Part shown: positions 8,675-17,222 of the stretch, one piece after another | Layout of the letters: every line of letters begins with the position of its first letter | Numbering within the stretch: position 1 is the first letter of the stretch | NCBI RefSeq assembly: GCF_036206005.1 | Contig: NZ_CP108143.1 | Coordinates: 1,922,001 to 1,986,000 of the forward strand | Source: Streptomyces sp. NBC_00178 | GTDB lineage: Bacteria; Actinomycetota; Actinomycetes; Streptomycetales; Streptomycetaceae | DNA length: 64,000 nucleotides | Reading direction: 5' to 3' | Translations under genes and position numbers: made by a program | Notes under the pieces: generated by a model | Seen by the model: only the letters and a program-made list of their open reading frames with translations | Database searches by the model: none | Told to the model about the DNA's origin: nothing

Positions 8675-9873
8675 CCGGCCCCGGAACGACTCCGCCGCTC
8701 ACCGGCCTGCGGGTCCTGGACCTCGCCACGCTCTTCGCCGGGCCTCTCGCGGCCACGATGCTCGGGGACTTCGGGGCCGAGGTCATCAAGGTCGAGCACC
8801 CCCGCAAGCCCGACCCCTCTCGCGGCCACGGGCCCTCGAAGGACGGCATCGGGCTCTGGTGGAAGCTGCTCGGCCGCAACAAGCGCACGCTGACCCTGGA
8901 CCTGTCCAGCCCCGGTGGCCGGGACGTCCTGCTGCGGCTGGCGGCGGACACCGACGTGATCATCGAGAACTTCCGCCCCGGGACGCTGGAGCGCTGGGGA
9001 CTCGGCTGGGAGGAGCTGAGCGCCGTCAACCCGCGCCTGGTCCTCACCCGGGTCACCGGATTCGGCCAGACGGGCCCCCACGCGCACCGGCCCGGTTTCG
9101 GCACGCTCGCCGAGGCGATGAGCGGCTTCGCCGCCGTCACCGGCGAACCGGACGGTCCGCCCACCCTGCCGCCGTTCGGGCTCGCCGACTCGATCGCCGC
9201 GCTCGCCACGGCGTACGCGGTGATGACGGCGCTGGCCGGACGCGACCGCACCGGCGGCGGACAGGTGGTGGACATGGCGATCATCGAGCCGATCCTCACC
9301 GTGCTGGGCCCGCAGCCGCTCTGGTACGACCAGCTCGGCTACGTCCAGCCGCGCACCGGCAACCGCTCCCGCAACAACGCCCCGCGCAACACCTACCGCA
9401 CCTCCGACGGGCACTGGGTCGCCGTCTCGACGTCCGCCCAGTCCGTCGCGGAACGCGTCATGCGCCTGGTGGGACGCCCCGAGCTGATCGACGAACCGTG
9501 GTTCGGTGCCGGCAGCTCCCGCGCCGAACACGCCGACGAACTCGACGAGGCCGTGGGGCACTGGATCGCCCGGCGCACCCGGGAGGAGGCCGTGGACGCG
9601 TTCGAGAAGGCCGAGGCCGCCATCGCGCCGATCCAGGACGTACGGGACGTGATGGAGGACCCGCAGTACCGGGCACTGGGCTCGATCGTCGAGGTCGACG
9701 ACCCGGAGCTGGGGCCGCTGCGGATGCAGAACGTGCTGTTCCGGCTGTCGGAGACCCCCGGGGCGATCCGCTGGGCGGGCCGGCCGCACGGGGCGGACAC
9801 GGAGGAGATCCTGACGGCGCTCGGGCTCTCCGCGCCGAGGATCGCCGAACTCCGGGAGGAGGGTGCGCTGTGA
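8671..9873 (+). CDS. CaiB/BaiF-family CoA-transferase
   Basis: This is a 400-residue family III CoA-transferase. These enzymes move CoA between a CoA ester and a carboxylic acid through an aspartyl intermediate. The N-terminus LRVLDLATLFAGPLAATMLGDFGAEVIKVE is the family hallmark (residues about 13-42). The likely catalytic Asp is Asp173 in PFGLADSIAAL, and GTLERWGLGWEEL, LTRVTGFGQTGP and NAPRNTYRTSDGHW are also conserved. It overlaps the kinase stop (ATGA). Together with the downstream lyase it suggests that a dicarboxylic or hydroxy acid is activated to its CoA ester and then split, as in malate, citramalate or itaconate catabolism. The actual acid is unknown. Confidence 0.9.
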   Translation: MTGPGTTPPLTGLRVLDLATLFAGPLAATMLGDFGAEVIKVEHPRKPDPSRGHGPSKDGIGLWWKLLGRNKRTLTLDLSSPGGRDVLLRLAADTDVIIENFRPGTLERWGLGWEELSAVNPRLVLTRVTGFGQTGPHAHRPGFGTLAEAMSGFAAVTGEPDGPPTLPPFGLADSIAALATAYAVMTALAGRDRTGGGQVVDMAIIEPILTVLGPQPLWYDQLGYVQPRTGNRSRNNAPRNTYRTSDGHWVAVSTSAQSVAERVMRLVGRPELIDEPWFGAGSSRAEHADELDEAVGHWIARRTREEAVDAFEKAEAAIAPIQDVRDVMEDPQYRALGSIVEVDDPELGPLRMQNVLFRLSETPGAIRWAGRPHGADTEEILTALGLSAPRIAELREEGAL

Positions 9874-10688
9874 ACGGGGCGGCGGTGGCACTGACCTGGC
9901 TGTACGTCCCCGGGGACAAGCCCGCCGTGGTCCGCAAGGCCCTCGGTTCGGGCGCGGACGTGGTCATCGTCGACCTGGAGGACGCCGTCGCGCCCGACCG
10001 CAAGGAGTACGCCCGGTCGGCGACGGCGGAGCTGCTCTCCGACCCTCCGGCGCCCGGCCCGTCGGTGGCCCCGGTCCACGTCCGGGTCCACGGCGAGGGG
10101 GACGTCAAGGCCCTGGCGCGGCTGCCCGGGCTGTCGGGGATGCGCCTTCCCAAGATCACCCATGCGGCGTCGGTGCACCACGTGGCGGCCCTGGCCCCGG
10201 GGGTCCCGCTGTATCCGCTGCTGGAGTCGGCGCTGGCCATCGAGCACGCGTACTCGATCGCCGGGGCCCATCACGACGTGCGGGGGATCGCGCTGGGCGA
10301 GGCGGACCTGCGGGCGGATCTGGGGGTGCGGGACGACGCCGGACTCGACTGGTCGCGCGGTCGTGTCGTGATCGCGGCACGGGCGGCCGGTCTGGCCCCG
10401 CCCGTCATGTCGGTGTTCCCCGACGTCCGGGACCTGTCCGGGCTGCGGTCGTCCTGCGCCCACGGGCGGGGCCTCGGCCTGCTGGGCCGGGCGGCGATCC
10501 ATCCGCGGCAGCTTCCGGTCATCGAGCGGGCGTTCCGCCCGACATCGCGTGAGGTCGAGGCCGCGGAGCAGGTCGTGGAGGCGTCCCGCACCCAGGAGGG
10601 CGCCCAGGCCCTGCCGGACGGGAGGTTCGTGGACGCCGCGGTGGTGGCGAGCGCGCAGCGCACGCTCGCCCTCGCCCGGCGCCGCTGA
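9870..10688 (+). CDS. HpcH/HpaI (CitE-like) CoA-ester lyase
   Basis: This 272-residue member of the CitE-like lyase/aldolase family starts at GTG 9870, overlapping the transferase stop and following a strong GGGAGGAGG site. Motifs are LYVPGDKPAVVRKALGSGAD, VDLEDAVAPDRK (metal and substrate region), HVRVHGEGD, RLPKITHA, LYPLLESALAIEHA and ALGEADLRADLG. Characterised relatives cleave citryl-, malyl- or citramalyl-CoA to acetyl-CoA and an oxo acid, or act as malyl-CoA thioesterases. It is the last gene of the operon; a strong hairpin follows 87 bases later. Pairing with a family III CoA-transferase is the usual arrangement for such lyases. Confidence 0.86.
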   Translation: MNGAAVALTWLYVPGDKPAVVRKALGSGADVVIVDLEDAVAPDRKEYARSATAELLSDPPAPGPSVAPVHVRVHGEGDVKALARLPGLSGMRLPKITHAASVHHVAALAPGVPLYPLLESALAIEHAYSIAGAHHDVRGIALGEADLRADLGVRDDAGLDWSRGRVVIAARAAGLAPPVMSVFPDVRDLSGLRSSCAHGRGLGLLGRAAIHPRQLPVIERAFRPTSREVEAAEQVVEASRTQEGAQALPDGRFVDAAVVASAQRTLALARRR

Positions 10689-10775
10689 GACGCCGGGCGG
10701 GGCGGACCCGCCGGGGCACGTCCCCGGGGCGGCGTCGTCCAGCCGCCCGGCGTCACGGACGGCCGGGGGTGACAT

Positions 10776-10815
10776 GAAGGGGCCGTCCGGCCCCTGCGGG
10801 TCGGACGGCCCCTTC
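10776..10815. terminator. Perfect hairpin between convergent lyase and lgt genes
   Basis: Arms 10776-10789 and 10802-10815 are a perfect 14-bp inverted repeat (GAAGGGGCCGTCCG and its complement) with a 12-base loop. It lies 87 bases after the lyase stop and 14 bases after the lgt stop, so it can end transcription from both sides. Confidence 0.8.
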
Positions 10816-10829
10816 ACACGTCGCCGGTG

Positions 10830-11861
10830 TCAGCTCCGGTCGGCCTTCTGCGGGGCGGCTCCGTCGCCCTCCGGCTCCTGCGCACCGTCGGCGGAGGCGT
10901 CCGGGGCGTCCTCGGACGGTGTGTTCTCCTGCGAGGCGGAGTCGTCCGAGGAGGCGTCCTTCGGGGCGGTGCCCTCGGCGGGGACGTCGTCCGGGGAGGC
11001 GTCGTCCGAGGACGCCTCGCCGGGTCCGGTCTTCGCGCCGTCCTTCGTCAGGTCGGGCTCGACGATCTCCTCGCGGCCCGGGCGCACCCTCAGGGAGATC
11101 ACGATGTACGTGACCGCCAGCGCGAACACGATGATCGCGGTCCACACGTTGAGCCGGAGGCCCAGCACGTGGTGCGCCTCGTCGACGCGCAGGTACTCGA
11201 TCCACCCGCGGCCCACGCAGTACGCCGCGACGTAGAGCGCGAACGCCCGGCCGTGGCCCAGCTTGAAGCGGCGGTCGGCCCAGATCACCAGGAGTGCGAC
11301 ACCGATGCACCACAGGGACTCGTAGAGGAACGTCGGGTGGTAGGTGCCCTCGACCCGGTTCGTGCCCTCGCTGATCTTGAGCGCCCACGGCAGGTCCGTC
11401 GGCTTGCCGTAGAGCTCCTGGTTGAACCAGTTGCCCCAGCGGCCGATCGCCTGGGCGAAGGCGATCCCGGGCGCCAGCGCGTCGGCCCACGCCGGGAGCG
11501 GGATGCCGCGGCGGCGGCAGCCGATCCAGGCGCCGACCGCGCCGAGCGCGATCGCGCCCCAGATGCCCAGGCCGCCCTCCCAGATCTTGAAGGCGTCCAC
11601 CCAGTCCTCACCGTCGCTGAAGTACAGCTGGTAGTCGGTGATGACGTGGTAGAGCCTGCCGCCGACGAGGCCGAAGGGCACGGCCCAGACGGCGATGTCG
11701 GCCACGGTGCCGGCTTTGCCGCCCCTGGCGATCCAGCGCTTGTTGCCGAACCAGACGGCGACGAAGACACCGATGATGATGCAGAACGCGTAGCCGCGGA
11801 GCGGGATCGGGCCGAGCTCGATCACCCCGGTCGACGGGCTGGGAATGAAGGCAGAGTTCAT
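10830..11861 (-). CDS. lgt: Phosphatidylglycerol--prolipoprotein diacylglyceryl transferase
   Basis: Lgt adds diacylglycerol to the lipobox cysteine of prelipoproteins in the cytoplasmic membrane. This 343-residue protein has the Lgt signature GRWGNWFNQELYG around residue 140, the VGGRLYHVITD segment, and EGGLGIWG where enterobacterial enzymes have HGGL. About seven membrane helices fill residues 15-258. The last 80 residues form an acidic, Ser/Glu/Asp/Ala-rich tail (SSDDASPDD, SDDSASQEN) that is probably disordered; streptomycete Lgt proteins often carry such tails. It lies downstream of the trp genes and the DsbA-like gene on the same strand, with a 121-base gap to the latter. The partner lspA is at 57197-57829. 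Confidence 0.95.
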   Translation of the reverse strand: MNSAFIPSPSTGVIELGPIPLRGYAFCIIIGVFVAVWFGNKRWIARGGKAGTVADIAVWAVPFGLVGGRLYHVITDYQLYFSDGEDWVDAFKIWEGGLGIWGAIALGAVGAWIGCRRRGIPLPAWADALAPGIAFAQAIGRWGNWFNQELYGKPTDLPWALKISEGTNRVEGTYHPTFLYESLWCIGVALLVIWADRRFKLGHGRAFALYVAAYCVGRGWIEYLRVDEAHHVLGLRLNVWTAIIVFALAVTYIVISLRVRPGREEIVEPDLTKDGAKTGPGEASSDDASPDDVPAEGTAPKDASSDDSASQENTPSEDAPDASADGAQEPEGDGAAPQKADRS

Positions 11862-11982
11862 GACGGGGTCGACGCTACCCTGCCGGACGGGACGTACGGC
11901 AAGCCGTCGGACAACTTCTGGGTAACGAGGCCCGGCGGGACACGCCCTCCGCCGGGCCGGAACAGCACCTCAGGGACGGCGC

Positions 11983-12804
11983 TCAGGACGACGAGGGCGT
12001 CGCCCCGACCGTGCCGGGCTTCTTGCCCTTGTTGGCCTCGGCCACCCACTTCTTGATGTTGGCGTCGGAGATCTGCTCGTTCCCCTTCTTCGGGAAGATC
12101 GACTCGCCGTTGAGGAGCGCCGTCGGCGTGCCCTCGAAGCCGCCCTCGGTGAACGCCTTGTTCGACTTCTCGACCCAGCTGTCGTGGGTGCCGTCCTCCA
12201 CACAGCTGCGGAAGGCGGGCGTGTCGAGGCCCTTCACCGAACCGGCCAGCTCGATCAGCCTGCTGTTCTTGGCGAAGGCGTCGTCGGTCTCCGCCGGCTG
12301 GTTGCGGTAGAGGACGTCGTGGTACGCGGCGAACTTGCCGGCGTCCTGCGCGCAGGCGGCCGCGTTGGCCGCGCGCAGGGAGCCGCTGCCGCCGAGGTTG
12401 CCGTCGATGATCGTGGCCAGGTGGTACTGCACCTTGAGCTGTCCGCTCTCCGCCAGCTCGGTGATGGTGCCGCGGAAGGCGTTCTCGAACTGGGCGCAGA
12501 CCGGGCAGCGGAAGTCCTCCCAGATCGTGAGCGTGGACGGGGCGTCGTCGGCTCCGACCTGGAGGGCCAGCCCGTCCTCCCCCATCGCCCCGGACGGGGT
12601 GACGGCGGGCCCCGCCTCGGAGTCCTGGTCGTCCTTGCCCGCGTTGGCGGCGATCAGGCCGATCACGGCGGCCAGCGCCAGCACCCCCACCACCGCCGTG
12701 GAGACGATCAGCGTGCGGCGGCGGCGCTCCCGCGCCCGGTCCTGCTCGCGCTGCTGGACGAGCCGGTCGCGCGCGGTCCTGTTTCGGTCTTGGTTCTCGC
12801 TCAC
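11983..12804 (-). CDS. Membrane-anchored DsbA-family thioredoxin-like protein
   Basis: This 273-residue protein has a basic N-terminus, one membrane anchor (about residues 31-53) and an extracytoplasmic thioredoxin_4/DsbA domain with the redox motif CPVC at 100-103 (WEDFRCPVCAQFE). The cis-Pro loop is FEGTPTALLNG. Such proteins form or reshuffle disulfides in exported proteins. GTG 12804 was chosen; an in-frame TTG at 12813 would add three residues. No clear ribosome site is visible, and the start lies only 13 bases past a hairpin that ends the trp genes. It may therefore need its own promoter. A paralogue with CPIC is at 49610-50425. Confidence 0.85.
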   Translation of the reverse strand: MSENQDRNRTARDRLVQQREQDRARERRRRTLIVSTAVVGVLALAAVIGLIAANAGKDDQDSEAGPAVTPSGAMGEDGLALQVGADDAPSTLTIWEDFRCPVCAQFENAFRGTITELAESGQLKVQYHLATIIDGNLGGSGSLRAANAAACAQDAGKFAAYHDVLYRNQPAETDDAFAKNSRLIELAGSVKGLDTPAFRSCVEDGTHDSWVEKSNKAFTEGGFEGTPTALLNGESIFPKKGNEQISDANIKKWVAEANKGKKPGTVGATPSSS

Positions 12805-12817
12805 ACCGCGCAAACGA

Positions 12818-12847
12818 ACCGGGGAGGCACGTCAGCGCCTCCCCGGT
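12818..12847 (-). terminator. Hairpin after trpA
   Basis: Arms 12818-12828 and 12837-12847 are a perfect 11-bp inverted repeat with an 8-base loop, followed on the minus strand by TTCGTTT. It begins 32 bases after the trpA stop and ends 13 bases before the start of the DsbA-like gene. It probably ends or attenuates trp transcription, separating trpA from the DsbA-like and lgt genes. Confidence 0.65.
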
Positions 12848-12879
12848 CCCAGGTCCACCCATACGGATGACGGGCGATG

Positions 12880-13692
12880 TCAGCGCTTTCGAACGCCTTC
12901 GGCCAGTTCGGCCGCCAGCGCCCGTACCGCTTCGAGGCCCGCGGCCTCGTCGGGTGCGTCGAGCATCCGCTTCACGAAGGCCGAGCCGACGATCACCCCG
13001 TCGGCGAAGGCCGCGACCTGCTGCGCGTGCTCGGCCGTGGACACGCCGATGCCGACGCAGACCGGTAGGGAGCTGGTGGCGCGGGTGCGCCGCACCAGGT
13101 CCTGGGCCTGCTCGCCGACGGATTCACGGGTGCCGGTGACGCCCATCAGCGAGGCGGCGTACACGAAGCCGGAGCCGGCGGCCGTGATGGTCGCGAGGCG
13201 CGCGTCCTTGCTGCTCGGCGCGACGACGAACACGGTGGCGAGGTCGTGTTTGTCGGCGTGCTCGCGCCACAGCGCGGACTCCTGGACCGGGAGGTCGGGC
13301 AGGATGCACCCGGCGCCGCCCGCGTCGGCCAGTTCGGCGGTGAAGCGCTCCACGCCGTACCGGTCGATCGGGTTCCAGTACGTCATCACGAGGATCGGTG
13401 CGCCCGTCGCCTCGTGGGTCTCGCGGACCGTGCGCATGATGTCGGCGATCTTGACGCCACCGCGCAGGGCGATGTCGTCGGCGGTCTGGATGACCGGGCC
13501 GTCGAGCACCGGGTCGCTGTGCGGGAGGCCCACCTCGATGATGTCGGCGCCGCCGGAGACGGCGGCCTTCACGGCCTCGATGCCGCCGTCGACGGTCGGG
13601 AACCCGCCGGGCAGGTAGGCGATCAGGGCCGCCCGGTCCTCGGACTCGGCCTGGGCCAGTTTCGCTTCGAGGAGCTCTCGGTTGCCGCTCAC
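12880..13692 (-). CDS. trpA: Tryptophan synthase alpha subunit
   Basis: TrpA cleaves indole-3-glycerol phosphate to indole and glyceraldehyde 3-phosphate and passes indole to TrpB through an internal tunnel. This 270-residue protein has the family landmarks [16 protein letters not shown] (general acid/base Glu and Asp), [26 protein letters not shown] and [13 protein letters not shown], plus the phosphate-binding [11 protein letters not shown] and VGSAFVK loops. Its ATG overlaps the trpB stop by four bases, so it is translationally coupled to its partner subunit. It is the last trp gene before a hairpin terminator. Confidence 0.98.
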   Translation of the reverse strand: MSGNRELLEAKLAQAESEDRAALIAYLPGGFPTVDGGIEAVKAAVSGGADIIEVGLPHSDPVLDGPVIQTADDIALRGGVKIADIMRTVRETHEATGAPILVMTYWNPIDRYGVERFTAELADAGGAGCILPDLPVQESALWREHADKHDLATVFVVAPSSKDARLATITAAGSGFVYAASLMGVTGTRESVGEQAQDLVRRTRATSSLPVCVGIGVSTAEHAQQVAAFADGVIVGSAFVKRMLDAPDEAAGLEAVRALAAELAEGVRKR

Positions 13693-14969
13693 TTGGTGAC
13701 CTCCACCTCTCCGTCGGCCACGTCGGCCTCGACGACCGCGTCGGCGCCGTCGTACAGGCCGAAGTAGCGCGCGGCCGTGTCCATGTCCTTGTCGCCGCGG
13801 CCGGACAGGTTGATCAGGATCAGTCCGTCCTCACCGAGCTCGCGCCCGACCTCCAGGGCACCGGCCAGCGCGTGCGCGCTCTCGATGGCCGGGATGATCC
13901 CCTCGGTGCGGGACAGCAGGCGCAGCGCCTGCATGGCGGCGTCGTCGGTGACCGCGCGGTACTCGCCGCGGCCGACGTCCTTGAGGTAGGCGTGCTCGGG
14001 TCCGATGCCCGGGTAGTCGAGGCCGGCCGAGATCGAGTAGGGCTCGGTGATCTGGCCCTCCTCGTCCTGGAGGACGTACGACCGTGAGCCGTGCAGGATG
14101 CCCGGCTCGCCCGCGGTCAGGGTCGCCGCGTGCTCGCCGGTCTCCACGCCGTGCCCGGCGGGTTCGCAGCCGATCAGCCGGACCTCGGAGTCCGGGATGA
14201 AGGCGTGGAAGAGGCCGATGGCGTTGGACCCGCCGCCGACGCACGCGACCGCGGCGTCGGGCAGCCGGCCCGCGCGCTCCAGGATCTGGCGCCGGGCCTC
14301 GACGCCGATGACCCGGTGGAAGTCGCGGACCATCGCCGGGAAGGGGTGCGGCCCGGCGACCGTGCCGAAGAGGTAGTGGGTGCGGTCCACGTTGGCGACC
14401 CAGTCGCGGAACGCCTCGTTGATGGCGTCCTTCAGGGTCCGGGAGCCGGACTTCACGGCCACGACCTCGGCGCCGAGCATCCGCATGCGCGCCACGTTCA
14501 GCGCCTGCCGCTCGGTGTCGATCTCGCCCATGTAGATGGTGCACTCGAGGCCGAAGAGCGCGCAGGCGGTCGCGGTGGCGACCCCGTGCTGACCGGCCCC
14601 GGTCTCCGCGATGATGCGCGTCTTGCCCATGCGCTTGGTGAGGAGCGCCTGGCCCAGCACGTTGTTGATCTTGTGCGAACCGGTGTGGTTGAGGTCCTCG
14701 CGCTTGAGGAAGACGCGGGCTCCCCCGGCGTGCTCGGCGAAGCGCGTGACCTCGGTCAGTGCGCTGGGCCGGCCGGTGTAGTCGGCCATGAGCGCGTTGA
14801 GCTCGGCGGCGAAGGCCGGGTCGGCCTTGGCCTTGTCGTACTCGACGGCGACCTCGTCCACGGCGGCGACCAGCGCCTCCGGGATGAACTTGCCACCGAA
14901 CGCGCCGAAATACCCCTCGGCGCTGGGGATCAGACCCTCGGGGTCCGGAATGAAGAAGTCGGACGACAT
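13689..14969 (-). CDS. trpB: Tryptophan synthase beta subunit
   Basis: TrpB condenses indole with L-serine using PLP. This 426-residue protein has the PLP lysine in [16 protein letters not shown], the [20 protein letters not shown] loop, the PLP phosphate site [10 protein letters not shown] and the C-terminal [15 protein letters not shown] 14969 follows GAGGAG by eight bases. The 136-base gap to trpM upstream contains no other gene. The last 20 residues are acidic and variable, as in other streptomycetes. Confidence 0.98.
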   Translation of the reverse strand: MSSDFFIPDPEGLIPSAEGYFGAFGGKFIPEALVAAVDEVAVEYDKAKADPAFAAELNALMADYTGRPSALTEVTRFAEHAGGARVFLKREDLNHTGSHKINNVLGQALLTKRMGKTRIIAETGAGQHGVATATACALFGLECTIYMGEIDTERQALNVARMRMLGAEVVAVKSGSRTLKDAINEAFRDWVANVDRTHYLFGTVAGPHPFPAMVRDFHRVIGVEARRQILERAGRLPDAAVACVGGGSNAIGLFHAFIPDSEVRLIGCEPAGHGVETGEHAATLTAGEPGILHGSRSYVLQDEEGQITEPYSISAGLDYPGIGPEHAYLKDVGRGEYRAVTDDAAMQALRLLSRTEGIIPAIESAHALAGALEVGRELGEDGLILINLSGRGDKDMDTAARYFGLYDGADAVVEADVADGEVEVTK

Positions 14970-15105
14970 GCGACGTGCTCCTCGACTTGCGACGGGTGGG
15001 TTCACCGTATGCGCCGTGGGCGAGGCGCCCCGCAGGCCGGTGGACGGCCGGCGGGGTGTGTCGTGCGGATCCCGCGCGGGGCGGGGATACGACGGCCGGG
15101 GCTCG

Positions 15106-15321
15106 CTACTGCGCGGACCCCGTGCGCCATCGCATGCCGTTGACCTGTCCGGGCTCGTCCCCGATGACGTACCGCACGCGCCGTCCGTGCACCCGCCGGG
15201 CGGGGGCGCGGCAGCCACGCGGCCGGCAGCCGCGCGCCAGCGGCGCGTGCGGGTCCCGGGTGCTCGCCCCGGCGGGGCGCAGGCCCGGCCGGACGCGGGC
15301 GGCGGGACGGTCGGCGGGCAC
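15106..15321 (-). CDS. trpM: Tryptophan biosynthesis modulator TrpM
   Basis: This is a small gene between trpC and trpB. GTG 15321 gives 71 residues. The C-terminal half ([16 protein letters not shown], then [19 protein letters not shown]) is the part I recall as conserved in streptomycete TrpM, a small protein reported to modulate tryptophan biosynthesis and differentiation in S. coelicolor. It is Arg-rich with two cysteines in CRPRGC, which might bind metal or form a disulfide. The start lies 8 bases past the trpC stop; the GGAG about 12 bases upstream is far from it, so coupling to trpC is likely. The N-terminal 30 residues are not clearly conserved, so a later start cannot be excluded. 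Confidence 0.8.
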   Translation of the reverse strand: MPADRPAARVRPGLRPAGASTRDPHAPLARGCRPRGCRAPARRVHGRRVRYVIGDEPGQVNGMRWRTGSAQ

Positions 15322-15329
15322 GGGTCGGG

Positions 15330-16139
15330 TCAGCTCCGCCCGTGCCGCAGGGCGGGGTGCGCTCCGGCGGCGACCAGGTCGGCGACGGCCGCCCGCGGGT
15401 CGCGGCCGGTGACCAGGGACTCGCCGACGAGCACCGCGTCCGCGCCGGAGTTGGCGTAGGCGATGAGGTCGTGCGGGCCGCGGACACCGGACTCGGCGAC
15501 CTTGACGATGTGGTCGGGGATCTCCGGGGCGACGCGCTCGAAGGTGGAGCGGTCGACCTTGAGGTCCTTCAGGTTGCGGGCGTTGACGCCGATGATCTTC
15601 GCCCCGGCGTCCACGGCACGCTCCGCCTCCTCCTCGTCGTGCGCCTCGACGAGCGGCGTCAGGCCGATCGACTCGGCGCGCTCGATGAGCGAGACGAGGG
15701 CCTCCTGGTCCAGGGCGGCGACGATCAGCAGGGCGAGGTCGGCGCCGTAGGCCCGCGCCTCCCACAGCTGGTACGAGGTGACGATGAAGTCCTTGCGCAG
15801 GACCGGGATGTCGACCTTGGCCCGGACCGCCTCCAGGTCGGCGAGCGAACCGCCGAAGCGGCGCTGCTCGGTGAGGACCGAGATGACGGACGCGCCGCCG
15901 GCCTCGTAGTCCGCGGCGAGCGCGGCCGGGTCGGCGATGGCGGCAAGGGCTCCCTTGGAGGGGCTGGAGCGCTTGACCTCGCAGATGACGGTCACGCCCT
16001 CGCCGCGCAGGGCGGCGACTCCGTCCTTGGCCCGGGGAGCGCGCGCGGCGCGTTCCTTGAGCTCGTCGAGGCTGACGCGCGCCTGCCGCTCCGCGAGGTC
16101 CGCGCGGACGCCGTCGATGATCTCGTCGAGCACACTCAC
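15330..16139 (-). CDS. trpC: Indole-3-glycerol phosphate synthase
   Basis: TrpC closes the indole ring of carboxyphenylaminodeoxyribulose phosphate with loss of CO2. This 269-residue protein has [13 protein letters not shown] (catalytic Glu and Lys), [30 protein letters not shown] (catalytic Lys), [12 protein letters not shown] and [10 protein letters not shown], so all the usual active-site segments are intact. The GTG at 16139 overlaps the stop of a 16-codon frame just upstream. It heads the trpC-trpM-trpB-trpA set; a 114-base gap separates it from the DUF2752 gene. Confidence 0.97.
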   Translation of the reverse strand: MSVLDEIIDGVRADLAERQARVSLDELKERAARAPRAKDGVAALRGEGVTVICEVKRSSPSKGALAAIADPAALAADYEAGGASVISVLTEQRRFGGSLADLEAVRAKVDIPVLRKDFIVTSYQLWEARAYGADLALLIVAALDQEALVSLIERAESIGLTPLVEAHDEEEAERAVDAGAKIIGVNARNLKDLKVDRSTFERVAPEIPDHIVKVAESGVRGPHDLIAYANSGADAVLVGESLVTGRDPRAAVADLVAAGAHPALRHGRS

Positions 16140-16253
16140 GCGAGCGGCCCCCTTCCGAAGCGGTGATGAGGAACAGGATCAGCCATGTCGATGGTATCCG
16201 CAGGAGGCCGCAGAGCCCGCATCCGGCGGCCGTGCGTCCCACCGACTGGGCAC

Positions 16254-16739
16254 TCAGGGGGCCAGTGCCGCACCGAACGGAAGGTTGCGGATCACGGTGA
16301 AGACCAGCAGCAGCGCGCCGGCGCCCCACCACCAGGCCGGCGCCACGGACGGCCGCGGGGGCAGGCCCCGGCTCACGCGGACGGTCCAGGTCAGCCAGAC
16401 CACGGCGAACACGGCGTAACCGACGACGGCCAGGGCGTTGGAGCCCAGGGCGGCCGGGATGTCCCCGTGGGCGAACGCGTGGGCGCTGCGGAGGCCGCCG
16501 CACCCGGGGCAGAACACCCCGGTGAACCGCAGGAGGGGGCAGACCGGGTAGTGGCCCGGTTCGTTGGGGTCGACGGCCGCGACGTAGCCGAAGGCGGCGA
16601 CGACGGCGGCCATGACCCCGACGGGGGCGGCCAGCCGCCGCGGCCGGGAGGCCGGGGCGGGAGCGTGCGGCAGGCCCGGTCCGGGCGCCCGGGGTACGGG
16701 GGCCGGGTCGGGGGCGGCGGAAGAGGCTGAGGCGTCCAC
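16254..16739 (-). CDS. DUF2752 small membrane protein
   Basis: This 161-residue membrane protein has an Ala/Pro-rich N-terminus and about three helices (residues about 40-60, 95-120 and 130-150). The DUF2752 signature is present: CPLLRFTGVFCPGCGGLRSAHAFAHGD, with CPGCG and a nearby upstream Cys that could hold a metal. GTG 16739 follows GGGGAG by nine bases. The function of DUF2752 is unknown. Its place inside the tryptophan block, between the HGxxPAAW gene and trpC, is usual in streptomycetes. Confidence 0.82.
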   Translation of the reverse strand: MDASASSAAPDPAPVPRAPGPGLPHAPAPASRPRRLAAPVGVMAAVVAAFGYVAAVDPNEPGHYPVCPLLRFTGVFCPGCGGLRSAHAFAHGDIPAALGSNALAVVGYAVFAVVWLTWTVRVSRGLPPRPSVAPAWWWGAGALLLVFTVIRNLPFGAALAP

Positions 16740-16875
16740 GCGGTGATTCTCCCCGCAGACGCGGAGAGACGCAGCCCGGTCCGGGCCGCGTCTCTCCGTG
16801 TCGTGTCCGTCCCCCGGGACGTCGCTCGAGGGGTGTCCAGTGATCCGTGGCCCGCCAGGGGCGACGGGACGGCCC

Positions 16876-17127
16876 TCAGGCCGTGATCTGGGCCCGCGCG
16901 GCACGGTCCCGGGCGGCGGCCATCTCGGCCGACTCCTTCGGCATGCCGAGACCGGCGGTCTTCATCGCGAGACCGACGATCCCGCCGAGGGCCACGACCC
17001 CGATGCCGGCCCAGAAGCCGACCGGCTCGGCCGCCACCATGAAGACGCCTGCGATGCAGAAGCCGATGAAGCAGATGATGGCACCTGTCCAGGCGGCCGG
17101 GGTGTGTCCGTGGCTGCTGCCCGCCAT
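16876..17127 (-). CDS. HGxxPAAW-motif small membrane protein
   Basis: This 83-residue protein has HGHTPAAWTG near its N-terminus, the motif that names the family, then two membrane helices (about residues 15-36 and 39-58) and a charged tail. ATG 17127 follows AAGGAG by six to seven bases, a strong site. Such genes sit next to trpE/trpC in actinomycetes. Function is unknown; a link to Trp metabolism is by neighbourhood only. Confidence 0.82.
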   Translation of the reverse strand: MAGSSHGHTPAAWTGAIICFIGFCIAGVFMVAAEPVGFWAGIGVVALGGIVGLAMKTAGLGMPKESAEMAAARDRAARAQITA

Positions 17128-17222
17128 GAGTTGCTCCTTGTTGATGTCGCTCTGAGGATGACGCTGTCGAAAAAGCTCTCCGCCATTGTCCCGTACGCGC
17201 GGAGTGACGTGAGGCTCGGGGG

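Noticed and set aside
16140..16253. A Trp-codon leader peptide for attenuation before trpC
   Set aside because: No tandem TGG codons are present in any frame on the minus strand here, and no terminator/antiterminator pair is seen.
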